Assembly: GCA_031362245.1 (NCBI GenBank) | Contig: JANLSD010000192.1 | Span: 9,474-73,473, forward strand | DNA from: JAAURS01 sp031362245 | Lineage (GTDB): Bacteria; Cyanobacteriota; Cyanobacteriia; Thermosynechococcales; Thermosynechococcaceae | Direction of reading: 5' to 3' | Length of the DNA stretch: 64,000 bases | Part shown: positions 43,580 through 51,489 of the stretch, one piece after another | Layout of the letters: each line of letters starts with the position of its first letter | Position numbering within the stretch: position 1 is the first letter of the stretch | Notes under the pieces: generated by a model | The model's database searches: none | Told to the model about the DNA's origin: nothing | The model's input: the letters and a program-made list of their open reading frames with translations, nothing else | Program-made: the position numbers and the translations under genes

Positions 43580-44584
43580 ATGCGAGCGTTTATCACAGGG
43601 GCGACGGGTTTTGTCGGGGCAAACTTAGCGCGGCTTTTGCTAACGCGGGGCTACGAGGTTCGGGCGCTGGTGCGTCCCGCCAGTCGTCTCGATAACCTTC
43701 ATGGGCTGGGCGTTGAAACTGTTGAGGGTAATCTGTGCGACCCATCCCTGTCTGCGCTGATGCAAGATTGTCAGGTGGTGTTTCATGTGGCGGCCCACTA
43801 TAGCCTATGGCAGTCTGACCGCGAACAGCTCCACTACAGTAATGTGATGGGCACCCGTAATATTTTGGCGGCAGCGCGGGAAGCTGGGGTAGAACGAACG
43901 GTTTACACCAGCTCTGTGGCGGCGATCGGGGTGCCAAAGGATGGCTCCATTGCCGATGAAACCTACCAAAGTCCCGTGGAGCGGTTGGTGGGAGACTATA
44001 AAAAATCAAAGTATTGGGCTGAGCAGGAGGCTCACGCAGCGGTTCGCAACGGTCAAGATGTGGTGATTGTGAACCCCAGTACGCCCATTGGCCCTTGGGA
44101 TATTAAGCCAACTCCTACGGGCGATATTATTGTGCGGTTTCTTCGGCGGCAGATGCCGTTTTACCTGAATACGGGGCTAAACCTAGTCCATGTACAGGAT
44201 GTGGCTGAGGGGCATCTGCTTGCGTTGGAGAAGGGTGAGAGGGGCGATCGCTATATCCTAGGCAATGAAAATGTGACGCTCCAGCAGATGCTGGAAACCT
44301 TGTCGGAGTTGACGGGGATGGCTGGGCCAAAGGGGACGATTCCGGCTTGGATTCCGTTGGGTGTGGCCTGGGTGGATGAAAAGGTGTTGGCACGGTTGGG
44401 TAAGCAGCCTTCGGTGCCGTTGGATGGGGTGCGGATGTCTCAGCAAATGATGTTTTATGATGCGTCTAAGGCGCGCCAGGAGTTGGGGTTGCCCCAAACG
44501 CCGATTAAAACGGCGCTACAAGAATCTGTGAATTGGTTTTTGGAGCATGATTACGCCAGCTTAGTCAAAGGCGATGGCACTTAG
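43580..44584 (+). CDS. hpnA: Hopanoid-associated sugar epimerase-like SDR (HpnA)
   Basis: The 334-residue extended SDR starts at ATG 43580 (MRAFITGATGFVGANLARLL). It has the NAD-binding TGATGFVGANL and the catalytic YKKSKYWAEQEAH (YxxxK) near residue 140. Further blocks are IVNPSTPIGPWDIKPTPTG, PFYLNTGLNLVHVQDVAEGH and GDRYILGNENVTLQQML. These match HpnA, linked to hopanoid side-chain biosynthesis, although orthologs also occur outside hopanoid clusters. No other hopanoid gene is nearby. It lies 11 nt behind the ABC ATPase gene. Its stop overlaps the stop of the convergent DUF4926 gene by 4 nt. Confidence 0.9.
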   Translation: MRAFITGATGFVGANLARLLLTRGYEVRALVRPASRLDNLHGLGVETVEGNLCDPSLSALMQDCQVVFHVAAHYSLWQSDREQLHYSNVMGTRNILAAAREAGVERTVYTSSVAAIGVPKDGSIADETYQSPVERLVGDYKKSKYWAEQEAHAAVRNGQDVVIVNPSTPIGPWDIKPTPTGDIIVRFLRRQMPFYLNTGLNLVHVQDVAEGHLLALEKGERGDRYILGNENVTLQQMLETLSELTGMAGPKGTIPAWIPLGVAWVDEKVLARLGKQPSVPLDGVRMSQQMMFYDASKARQELGLPQTPIKTALQESVNWFLEHDYASLVKGDGT

Positions 44585-44919
44585 CTACTAGGAGAGGAGA
44601 AGGGCGATCGCCGTTGATTAAGTGAGTGGGCAAATTCTAAAACTTGTTGTTGTCGTTCTTCCGACAGATGGCTCACAACAGCCGTGACTTTTTCTGATAG
44701 AGGGAGCCAATTCTTGGTTTGCGATCGCCAGACTACTACAAATTGCTCTGGGGACAGCATACAAAGCGCTTTGGTTTCACCAGTTTTGTCAGAAAATTCA
44801 ACCTCATAGTGATTTTCGCTGTAGCGCTCTACGATTGCACCCTGCGTTCCAGGCACTAGTTCAAATTCGGGGAGATGAACTAATAATTCAATCACATCAA
44901 AGAGTGCGGGGTTCGTCAT
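44581..44919 (-). CDS. DUF4926-containing protein
   Basis: The 112-residue protein has an SH3-like DUF4926 segment: FDVIELLVHLPEFELVPGTQ, then GAIVERYSENHYEVEFSD and MLSPEQFVVVW. A C-terminal helix (KVTAVVSHLSEERQQQVLEF) resembles DUF2281, so two small domains are joined. DUF4926 genes are often next to DUF6883 genes in cyanobacteria; here the ATG overlaps the DUF6883 stop by 4 nt. The pair has the size and coupling of a toxin-antitoxin or immunity module, but the activity is unknown. Confidence 0.8.
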   Translation of the reverse strand: MTNPALFDVIELLVHLPEFELVPGTQGAIVERYSENHYEVEFSDKTGETKALCMLSPEQFVVVWRSQTKNWLPLSEKVTAVVSHLSEERQQQVLEFAHSLNQRRSPFSSPSS

Positions 44920-45266
44920 GACTGTCTGCGGACGTAAAGGGTGATTAATCTGGATGTGCTACTGTTTGGCTCAACAATCCAATCTGTGCGGACGGTTTCC
45001 TGTTGCCCTTCTTCTATTCCAATGATATCTAAATCGACTTGGTATCGATCTCCATGCTCGTCGCTTCGCTGAAAGATGGCTTCAGCATCTGGGGCTTTGA
45101 GCTGAATTTGCTGGAGTAATATCCCATGATTGGCTTGTGTGAAGCCTAAATATTGTTGAAACATAAAGGCTTTATCTGCACCGACGGGGTTATCTGGGTT
45201 TAGTGCGTACTCGGTGAGTTTGCGCGGGTCAATTTGGATCTGGGTCGCAATGTCTCTGAGTTTCAT
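44916..45266 (-). CDS. DUF6883-containing protein
   Basis: The 116-residue protein matches DUF6883: RKLTEYALNPDNPVGADKAF, MFQQYLGFTQANHGILLQQI, and the beta-rich RYQVDLDIIGIEEGQQ and RTDWIVEPNSSTSRLITLYV. Relatives occur as stand-alone genes and, in other bacteria, as toxin domains in contact-dependent systems; here it is a short single-domain form. Start ATG 45266. It precedes the DUF4926 gene with an ATGA overlap, so they are translated together. Confidence 0.8.
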   Translation of the reverse strand: MKLRDIATQIQIDPRKLTEYALNPDNPVGADKAFMFQQYLGFTQANHGILLQQIQLKAPDAEAIFQRSDEHGDRYQVDLDIIGIEEGQQETVRTDWIVEPNSSTSRLITLYVRRQS

Positions 45267-45292
45267 CGGGAGTCAAGGGGGCGATCTCGATG

Positions 45293-45311
45293 CCCTGAGC
45301 CTGTCGAAGGG
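45293..45311. repeat. Dispersed repeat CCCTGAGCCTGTCGAAGGG
   Basis: This 19-bp imperfect palindrome is a form I recognise from many bacterial genomes as a small interspersed repeat (CCCTGAGCCTGTCGAAGGG). It lies 26 bp upstream of the DUF6883 start codon and could affect leader structure, but no function is shown. Confidence 0.55.
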
Positions 45312-45358
45312 GAGTCGAAGCCAGCGGTAGGTTGTTTTCTAGAAATCATCTTAGTCCT

Positions 45359-45973
45359 CTATTCCGCTACCGCCAAAATGTCCGCCACCGTCAGCCTCAA
45401 CTCAGGAAATATTGCCGAGGCGATCGCCTCTTCCACCCTAAACTGCCGCACCTGATACACTCCATCCACCAACCCATAAACACTCACCATAGGCTGCTTT
45501 GGAGAACCAATATATCGCCGTCCCCCCAACGCTCGATAATCCACGATCCAATACTCCGAGATACCTAGCAGCTCATAGTCTTCTAATTTTTTGGCATAGT
45601 CATCTTGCCAATTTGTACTGGCTACCTCCACCACCAATCGAGCCGATTCACCCCGCATAATCGTAGAAGCCTTCTTCCACAGAGGCTCTGATGCCAACTG
45701 AACGCGATCCAACACAATCAAATCCGGCACATAGCCATCTAAATTTCCCGTAGGCTTTACACAACATGTTTTAGGCATAAACCAGGGCAAATCCAGCCGC
45801 TCCATCTCTCGATCCAACTTTCGAGTGAGCATCCCGATCACTTCTTCATGGTCGCCCCTTGGTCGCACTGATACTACCTCCCCATCCATTAGCTCATAGC
45901 AATTCCCGTCCTCTGGATACCAATCCAGAAACTCTTCAAACGTCATCGGTCGTTGCAACGCTTGAATCATCAT
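45359..45973 (-). CDS. Uma2 (DUF820) family protein, restriction-endonuclease-like fold
   Basis: The 204-residue protein starts at ATG 45973 (MMIQALQRPMTFEEFLDWYP). The PD-(D/E)xK residues are visible: Asp in GYVPDLIVLD, Glu in LVVEVASTN and Lys in YAKKLEDYELLGISEYWIVD. Cyanobacteria carry many such genes; some are linked to transposon or defence contexts, but the function is unproven. It is one of three copies in the window. It sits alone on its strand, 93 nt after the DUF6883 gene, and reaches the amidase promoter region divergently. Confidence 0.88.
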   Translation of the reverse strand: MMIQALQRPMTFEEFLDWYPEDGNCYELMDGEVVSVRPRGDHEEVIGMLTRKLDREMERLDLPWFMPKTCCVKPTGNLDGYVPDLIVLDRVQLASEPLWKKASTIMRGESARLVVEVASTNWQDDYAKKLEDYELLGISEYWIVDYRALGGRRYIGSPKQPMVSVYGLVDGVYQVRQFRVEEAIASAIFPELRLTVADILAVAE

Positions 45974-46240
45974 TCTGCCTCCTTAGAATGGCGATACATC
46001 GTCAATATCCCATCTTGAATCATTTGCCCTAGCTTTGACAGATCACCGCTAGGTTAGATCACAATAGCCGAGTAAATCTATTTTTCGCTTGCGTTTGTAC
46101 CCACAATACGGCATGATGCCTACCGGAAAAGCGGACAGCTTGAGCCGGATTGACTTAAGCCCAATGAAACTAAGTTGCCATCAATACAGTCTTGGACTTT
46201 GCCACACCGCCTAAAGGATTTTATTAAGGTACGATCGCTC

Positions 46241-47422
46241 GTGAAACTAAACTGGCTCCTTCCATTAACCGCGATCGCCCTGGTTAGCCTCACGCCATCT
46301 GCCTGGGCTGGCAAACTCATTTATTGGAAATTCAATAAAGCACTCAACCGAATTGAGTTTGTCACCAACGAAGGCGTAGAGCCTCAAGCAAAATTTGTAT
46401 CTTCACCAGGACGGCTGATTATTGATGTCCCCGATACCACCGTCGATAAATCTAAGCAAAAGAAAACCAGAAACGTGAACCGCTTTATTAGAGAAGTTCG
46501 CGTCGGGCAGCTCAACCGTAACACCGCTCGTCTAGTGGTTGAAATGAAGCCTCAGTATACGCTGCGGCCCAATGACATCCAGATTCGGAGTCTTTCGCCT
46601 AACCGCTGGTTTGTCCAGATTCCCGCAGCAGTATCGGTGGAGTCGCCCATCACTCAGACCTCAGGTCCCATCGAAATTAACGTAGATATGCCAGGAGGAC
46701 TCCCCGATCAGATCATTACCATCGATAATCCCATTCCCCCAGGCAAACGCATTCCATTTCCAGATATGCCCCCCGTGGAAGCACCGATTCCAGTAGAGCC
46801 GCCGCCCCGCAAAAATCCAAGTCGAACACCAGTTAGAACCCCCTGGAAGCCCCCTGTCAGAACCCCCATCAGAGCGGGAGCAACCGTGGTCGCCATTGAT
46901 CCCGGGCATGGGGGTGCAGATCCAGGTGCAGTGGGCATTAATGGACTCCAAGAGAAAGGCGTCGTGTTTTCAGTCAGCAGCCAAGTGGCGCAGCAGTTGC
47001 GTCGGAAGGGGATTAATGCTGTTTTAACTCGCACGGGAGACCAAGAAATTGATCTCGCCCCCCGCGTGGCAACCGCCGCTCGGGTTAAAGCCGATCTTTT
47101 TGTCAGTATCCATGCAAATTCCATTAGCCTAAGCCGACCCGACATCAATGGTCTAGAAACCTATTACTACGCCAGTGCTCAAGGTAGACGCTTAGCACGG
47201 GCGATTCATAATCGCATCCTGCGCAGTACTAATATGACGGATAAAGGCGTTCGTCAGGCTCGGTTTTACGTCATCCGCCATACCAAAATGCCTGCGGTGC
47301 TGGTGGAAATTGGGTTTGTCACAGGCTCCCAGGATGCGGCCCGACTGGCATCCCCCGCTGGACGAACGCAGCTTGCCGAGGCGATCGCCCAAGGAATCAT
47401 AGATTATATCCAAGGCCAATAG
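46241..47422 (+). CDS. N-acetylmuramoyl-L-alanine amidase with AMIN domain
   Basis: The 393-residue protein from GTG 46241 begins with a signal peptide (MKLNWLLPLTAIALVSLTPS, cleavage near AWA-G). An AMIN domain (about residues 25-130), a Pro-rich linker (PPRKNPSRTPVRTPWKPP) and the amidase_3 domain follow. The zinc ligands are visible: His223 in IDPGHGGADPG, Glu238 in LQEKGVV and His291 in SIHANS, with the catalytic Glu356 in AVLVEIGF. It cleaves peptide stems from peptidoglycan at the septum or envelope. A TTG 66 nt upstream gives a longer protein, but GTG fits the signal peptide. Confidence 0.93.
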   Translation: MKLNWLLPLTAIALVSLTPSAWAGKLIYWKFNKALNRIEFVTNEGVEPQAKFVSSPGRLIIDVPDTTVDKSKQKKTRNVNRFIREVRVGQLNRNTARLVVEMKPQYTLRPNDIQIRSLSPNRWFVQIPAAVSVESPITQTSGPIEINVDMPGGLPDQIITIDNPIPPGKRIPFPDMPPVEAPIPVEPPPRKNPSRTPVRTPWKPPVRTPIRAGATVVAIDPGHGGADPGAVGINGLQEKGVVFSVSSQVAQQLRRKGINAVLTRTGDQEIDLAPRVATAARVKADLFVSIHANSISLSRPDINGLETYYYASAQGRRLARAIHNRILRSTNMTDKGVRQARFYVIRHTKMPAVLVEIGFVTGSQDAARLASPAGRTQLAEAIAQGIIDYIQGQ

Positions 47423-47445
47423 CCGTGAATCCCTCGTCTAAAGCA

Positions 47446-49845
47446 TTACTGAACCAAGCTTGTGAGAACACGGCGGGTAGACAGACTCCAAATTTTAATA
47501 GCAGGCTCATCGCTACCACTTACCAAAAACTGTCCATCATGACTAAATTTGAGCACCGTCACAGTGCCACCATGCCCTGCCAAAACCCCTTCTAGAGCGC
47601 TGGTACGGGTATTCCAGACCTTAATTATCGGTTCATTATTGTTCACTGTGGCAACGCGATCACCCAAATCACTGACAGCTATCACCGTCACCGTCTTAGG
47701 CTGCTTTTGAAACTGCTTCAATGGAGTTCCGGTCGCCAAATCCCACAGTAAAATCGAACCATCCCAACCCCCACTCGCCATCACGCGTCCGTTGAAACTA
47801 AGGCCAAGGGTATTAATCGACTCAAAAGACGAACGGTTTGCTCCACTAGAAAAACTTTTGCTCAAACGTCCCGTTGCCGTATCCCAAAGCTGGAATTTAC
47901 CATCGCTACTGCTGCTAATCACCGTTTTGCCATTGGGAAAAATCCCCAATGCCTGCTCAGACCCAAGGGAATTGGACGTGATCCGAATGTTCCGACCCGA
48001 CAAAACATCCTGAAGCAGCAGAACGCCCCCCCATCCGCTACTGGCAATCAGTTGCCCCCGACGGTCTGTTGCTGCGGTGCGAATTGTGCCCTCCAGCCCT
48101 CCCGTATTGTTGTTAATGAGGCTACGGATAAGTTCCTGGGTTTTGAGGTTCCACACCAGGATTTTGCCACTAACGCTGCTGCTCACTAAGGTCTGTCTAT
48201 TTTCACTAATCCCTACAGAGACAATGGGTTCATAGTGATCTGAGAAGGTTTGCTGGAGTTCGCCGGACGGAAATCCCCAGACTTTAATGGTCATATCTTT
48301 ACTGCCACTGGTCAGCAGTTGATTATCTTGGCTCAGGTCAAGGGCCGTAATGCTATCCCAGTGCCCCCCATGCTGAACTTCAGGCAACTTGGGTTTGCCT
48401 GAGGCCGGGATCAGCGCCCCCAGTTTAGACTTTACTTTTTTTGCGTTCGGATCCTGAAAGCCTTGTTCAAGGGATGTCTTGAGGGCTGAACCCCCTTTGC
48501 GAATCATGGTTACATCTAGGTCAGGAATGAGCAAGACGGCAAGGCCCACAATGCCCACAACAACAAAGCCTGCCCCCCATACAACAGGATTAGTCCGATT
48601 CACCCATGACATAGCCGATTGGGTGCTATTCCCCAGAGGATTCAGATATGTTGCTGCTTTCTGAAACGGAGATTGGCCTTGTTGAGATTGGTTGTGCTGC
48701 ACTCCACTACCCATCGATAAAAAGCCAGAGGGTCCAGCGTAAGCGTGGGCGGCACGCGGTTTTGTGACGGTGGCAATCTTGCGCTGAGCGGGCTTTATCC
48801 GAGGGAGCGTGAGGGTGGGGCTAAACACGTCTAGGCCGACGCTTGAACGGCGATCGCACCAATAACAGCGCCCATAGATCCGACTGTAATAATGATTGTT
48901 CTCAACGTGGCACATCCGCAGATCGGTAATTGCCAACTTCAGCGCCTCACCCCAATCGTCCGCAGAGGGGCGCGCCAAGGGATTGCGATGGCCCTCGGTA
49001 AAACAGCGTTGAAAGCACACCTGAAGTTGGGGATGAATAATAGACAGGGGAATCGTATTTGGCCCAGGCTGCACCTGACTATTGGGGGCATAGGGCCAAG
49101 ACCCTTGACGGATCAGCTCAGCGGGCTGGGGAGACTCACCCCGTCCAATCCATTTCCCCTTAAAGGGCTGATCTCCAAACAACAGCATGAAAATCATCAC
49201 GCCCAAGCGAAAGCGATCATGAATCTCAGTTTGATCAAGGGTGGATAGTTCTTTGCCCAACAGCTCAACGGGGGTAAACCCTTCAGAACCGACTTGACAG
49301 CGATAGAGTTCCTGGGTTTGGGGATCACGGACTTGAAACGAATCCGCATCAATAACCGAAATTAAAGCGCGGCTATTCACCAGCAAATTTTGAGGCTTAA
49401 CATCCCCCACCACATAGTTTTCTTCATGGAGGGACTTCAGGGATAGGGCAAAATTGAGCGCAGCGGTGTGAAGGTAGTACCAGTTAAAGCGCGGAGCCTT
49501 ACGATTCCTGAGTTTTGCGTTGTAGATCAGAGACAGCTTAACGCCATCCACAATTTCCGGCATCAAAAAGCCGAGGTATTGTCCCTGAGCATTTTGCAAC
49601 AGGTCTTGAGGCCAAGCAAAGGTCACATGATGGTGATGCCGCATTGGATTCTGCGGCGGATGGGCAATCATGACCCTCAGCTTTGCAATGCGTTCCGGTG
49701 TGGGGGTATGGTACAGCTTGGCCAAAAATCCTGGAAGGGTCGTCGTCCAGACCGTTCCCTCACCACTACTGGCAATCTTTTTGTCCAATAGGATGGAGCG
49801 ACCAGACATGACCGAGGTTAAGACTGTGCCACTTGTGCCACTCAT
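47446..49845 (-). CDS. Protein kinase-like fold with membrane anchor and WD40 propeller (TerY-P kinase)
   Basis: The 799-residue protein starts at ATG 49845, four nt overlapping the PP2C stop, with GGAGG upstream. The N-terminal third is kinase-like: glycine loop SSGEGTVWTT, lysine in FLAKLY, catalytic loop YVVGDVKPQNLLVNSR (HRD replaced, Asp kept) and metal site VIDADSFQV (DFG to DAD). These variants are typical of TerY-associated kinases. A membrane helix (VVWGAGFVVVGIVGLAVLLI) is followed by seven WD40 repeats (about residues 495-799, e.g. MTIKVWGFPSGELQQTF), enough for one full propeller. It likely phosphorylates partners at the membrane. It is the last gene of the triad with PP2C and vWA. 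Confidence 0.9.
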   Translation of the reverse strand: MSGTSGTVLTSVMSGRSILLDKKIASSGEGTVWTTTLPGFLAKLYHTPTPERIAKLRVMIAHPPQNPMRHHHHVTFAWPQDLLQNAQGQYLGFLMPEIVDGVKLSLIYNAKLRNRKAPRFNWYYLHTAALNFALSLKSLHEENYVVGDVKPQNLLVNSRALISVIDADSFQVRDPQTQELYRCQVGSEGFTPVELLGKELSTLDQTEIHDRFRLGVMIFMLLFGDQPFKGKWIGRGESPQPAELIRQGSWPYAPNSQVQPGPNTIPLSIIHPQLQVCFQRCFTEGHRNPLARPSADDWGEALKLAITDLRMCHVENNHYYSRIYGRCYWCDRRSSVGLDVFSPTLTLPRIKPAQRKIATVTKPRAAHAYAGPSGFLSMGSGVQHNQSQQGQSPFQKAATYLNPLGNSTQSAMSWVNRTNPVVWGAGFVVVGIVGLAVLLIPDLDVTMIRKGGSALKTSLEQGFQDPNAKKVKSKLGALIPASGKPKLPEVQHGGHWDSITALDLSQDNQLLTSGSKDMTIKVWGFPSGELQQTFSDHYEPIVSVGISENRQTLVSSSVSGKILVWNLKTQELIRSLINNNTGGLEGTIRTAATDRRGQLIASSGWGGVLLLQDVLSGRNIRITSNSLGSEQALGIFPNGKTVISSSSDGKFQLWDTATGRLSKSFSSGANRSSFESINTLGLSFNGRVMASGGWDGSILLWDLATGTPLKQFQKQPKTVTVIAVSDLGDRVATVNNNEPIIKVWNTRTSALEGVLAGHGGTVTVLKFSHDGQFLVSGSDEPAIKIWSLSTRRVLTSLVQ

Positions 49846-50630
49846 GGCTCCTCCGGCTGCTGACAATAGACACAAACGAGCATGGTCTTGTCATCGTCCG
49901 TCTTGGCATTGAGCCGTGGGGACTCCAGGAAGGTTTTGAGGTAAGTCTGCTGCTCTTCTGGTGTGGGAAGTTTAGTAAGACACTCTTCAAAGGGCTCAAA
50001 GAAGGGGGCGAAAGGCTCCCAGTCTTGAAGTCTAACCGCAACTCGCTCTAAGCCGTCGGTGGCAGCACATAAAAAGGGAGCCTGAACGGCTTCTACGCAT
50101 ACGCTCATGTAGTCGCAGGCATTTGGCGTTGTGATAAAAATGGTTTCGTTGATAAATTCGCCTTTATCAGGCTTAAATAACAGTTGGTAAGGCGCATCGG
50201 CATGGGCGCGCAACATCATCAGGCCATCCCCAATTTGCATGGCAGCGACCCAATTTGGCGTTGCAAAAAAGGCTAACAATGTACAGCCTAAGTCTCGAAG
50301 CTTGTAGTCACCGAGAATTGCCTCTTGATGGAGTGTGCATAAGATATCATCCAACATCTCAGCAAAAAATTCAGGGGCGACCTGCTCTATTTCGTCTCGG
50401 GTGGGTTCCTGAATCAATTGACGACGAAGAATCTTTGTAAGGGTCTCTAACGCAGACTCAACCGCAATCTGCGAACCGACCTCTGAGTGTTTGGCACTGC
50501 CTGCACCATCGGACACCGCTCCGATTAAGTAAGGCCCTTCAAAGCGATAGTTGCCATAGTCTTGACAGGGTAGACCACGCTGTTCATGGCGGGTACCAAT
50601 TGCCGAATGAACCATCGCTTTCCAGGTCAC
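49842..50630 (-). CDS. PP2C-family serine/threonine phosphatase (TerY-P triad)
   Basis: The 262-residue phosphatase begins at ATG 50630 (MTWKAMVHSAIGTRHEQRGL). Visible metal-binding motifs are IGAVSDGAGSAKHSEVGSQI and DGLERVAVRLQDW. The C-terminus ends with TDDDKTMLVCVYC. This form belongs to the PP2C group seen in TerY-P triads. It would reverse the phosphorylation made by the kinase encoded immediately downstream, with which it shares ATGA. The vWA gene ends 52 nt upstream. It has no membrane segment. Confidence 0.9.
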   Translation of the reverse strand: MTWKAMVHSAIGTRHEQRGLPCQDYGNYRFEGPYLIGAVSDGAGSAKHSEVGSQIAVESALETLTKILRRQLIQEPTRDEIEQVAPEFFAEMLDDILCTLHQEAILGDYKLRDLGCTLLAFFATPNWVAAMQIGDGLMMLRAHADAPYQLLFKPDKGEFINETIFITTPNACDYMSVCVEAVQAPFLCAATDGLERVAVRLQDWEPFAPFFEPFEECLTKLPTPEEQQTYLKTFLESPRLNAKTDDDKTMLVCVYCQQPEEP

Positions 50631-50682
50631 GAAGCATCCTCAATGGGTAAAAGGGGTTTCAAGCAAACTTAAATCCTTGATC

Positions 50683-51348
50683 TTAGGTCGTAATTTGGCC
50701 CCAGCCGACTGGCGGTAGCGCAACCATTTCCCCCCCGACGGTGCTGGTAGAAACCCGCACCATTGAATCACTCAGCCACAAAAACATCGCTTTAAAGTCA
50801 AGGCCATTTAGCATTAACGGTGGACGCATGGGTGGCGCAATTTGGGTCAGGGTATTCATATCTGCCCCCTGAACGCCAACTGCAAAAAACGAAAGCTTGC
50901 GCTGTTTTTCAGCATCATGAAGCCTTTGAGCGGCCTGGATCCAGGGTGAACCTGGGTTAGGTGCACCGTCCGTAATTAAAAAGACCCAAGGACGATAATA
51001 CTGAATGCCATTATTGCGATAGGTGGCTTTACGGGTTTCTAGCAGATCTAGTCCAAAGGTGATGGCTTCACCGATGGGCGATAGTCCATTGGCCACCAAA
51101 TTAGGTGGAATCATCTGGTCAATGGTGACAAAATCTTGCACCAGTTCTACGGGGCCAAAGCCCACCACTGCTACGTCTACGCGCAGGGAAGCCTGCTCAT
51201 CTTGAAGGATTGCTTCTCGAAAGGTTTTTAGCCCTTCATTGAGGGCATCAATAGGTGCTCCGGCCATGGAGCCTGAGGTATCCACCAGCAAAATAACCGG
51301 GCAGCGATTTTCTGGATTTTCAACAAATTCAGGTTGTCCGACAATCAT
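50683..51348 (-). CDS. vWA-domain protein, TerY-like
   Basis: The 221-residue protein starts at ATG 51348 (MIVGQPEFVENPENRCPVIL); a TTG nine codons upstream is less likely. The MIDAS metal site is complete: DTSGSMAG, with the downstream Thr in NGLSPIGEAITFG and Asp in LITDGAPNP. TerY proteins are the vWA members of tellurite-resistance-linked stress systems. In TerY-P triads they occur with a PP2C and a kinase, as here, on one strand and in this order. It may present the kinase-phosphatase pair with a metal-dependent ligand, by inference. Confidence 0.9.
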   Translation of the reverse strand: MIVGQPEFVENPENRCPVILLVDTSGSMAGAPIDALNEGLKTFREAILQDEQASLRVDVAVVGFGPVELVQDFVTIDQMIPPNLVANGLSPIGEAITFGLDLLETRKATYRNNGIQYYRPWVFLITDGAPNPGSPWIQAAQRLHDAEKQRKLSFFAVGVQGADMNTLTQIAPPMRPPLMLNGLDFKAMFLWLSDSMVRVSTSTVGGEMVALPPVGWGQITT

Positions 51349-51489
51349 TGATGGTTCCGATGATGGAGGTAACAAAAAACCGAAGCACAGGAAGCTTCCC
51401 CCATTGGCTTTCTGATGCTTTCATCTGATACATTAACATGCTCTCCATTCTGGCAGTGGTGTGCCAAAAGTGCAAAGTATCGATTTGTC

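Noticed and set aside
43593..44497. Long minus-strand frames opposite the HpnA-like gene
   Set aside because: Proline/histidine-rich shadow of a high-GC real gene; no conserved motif.
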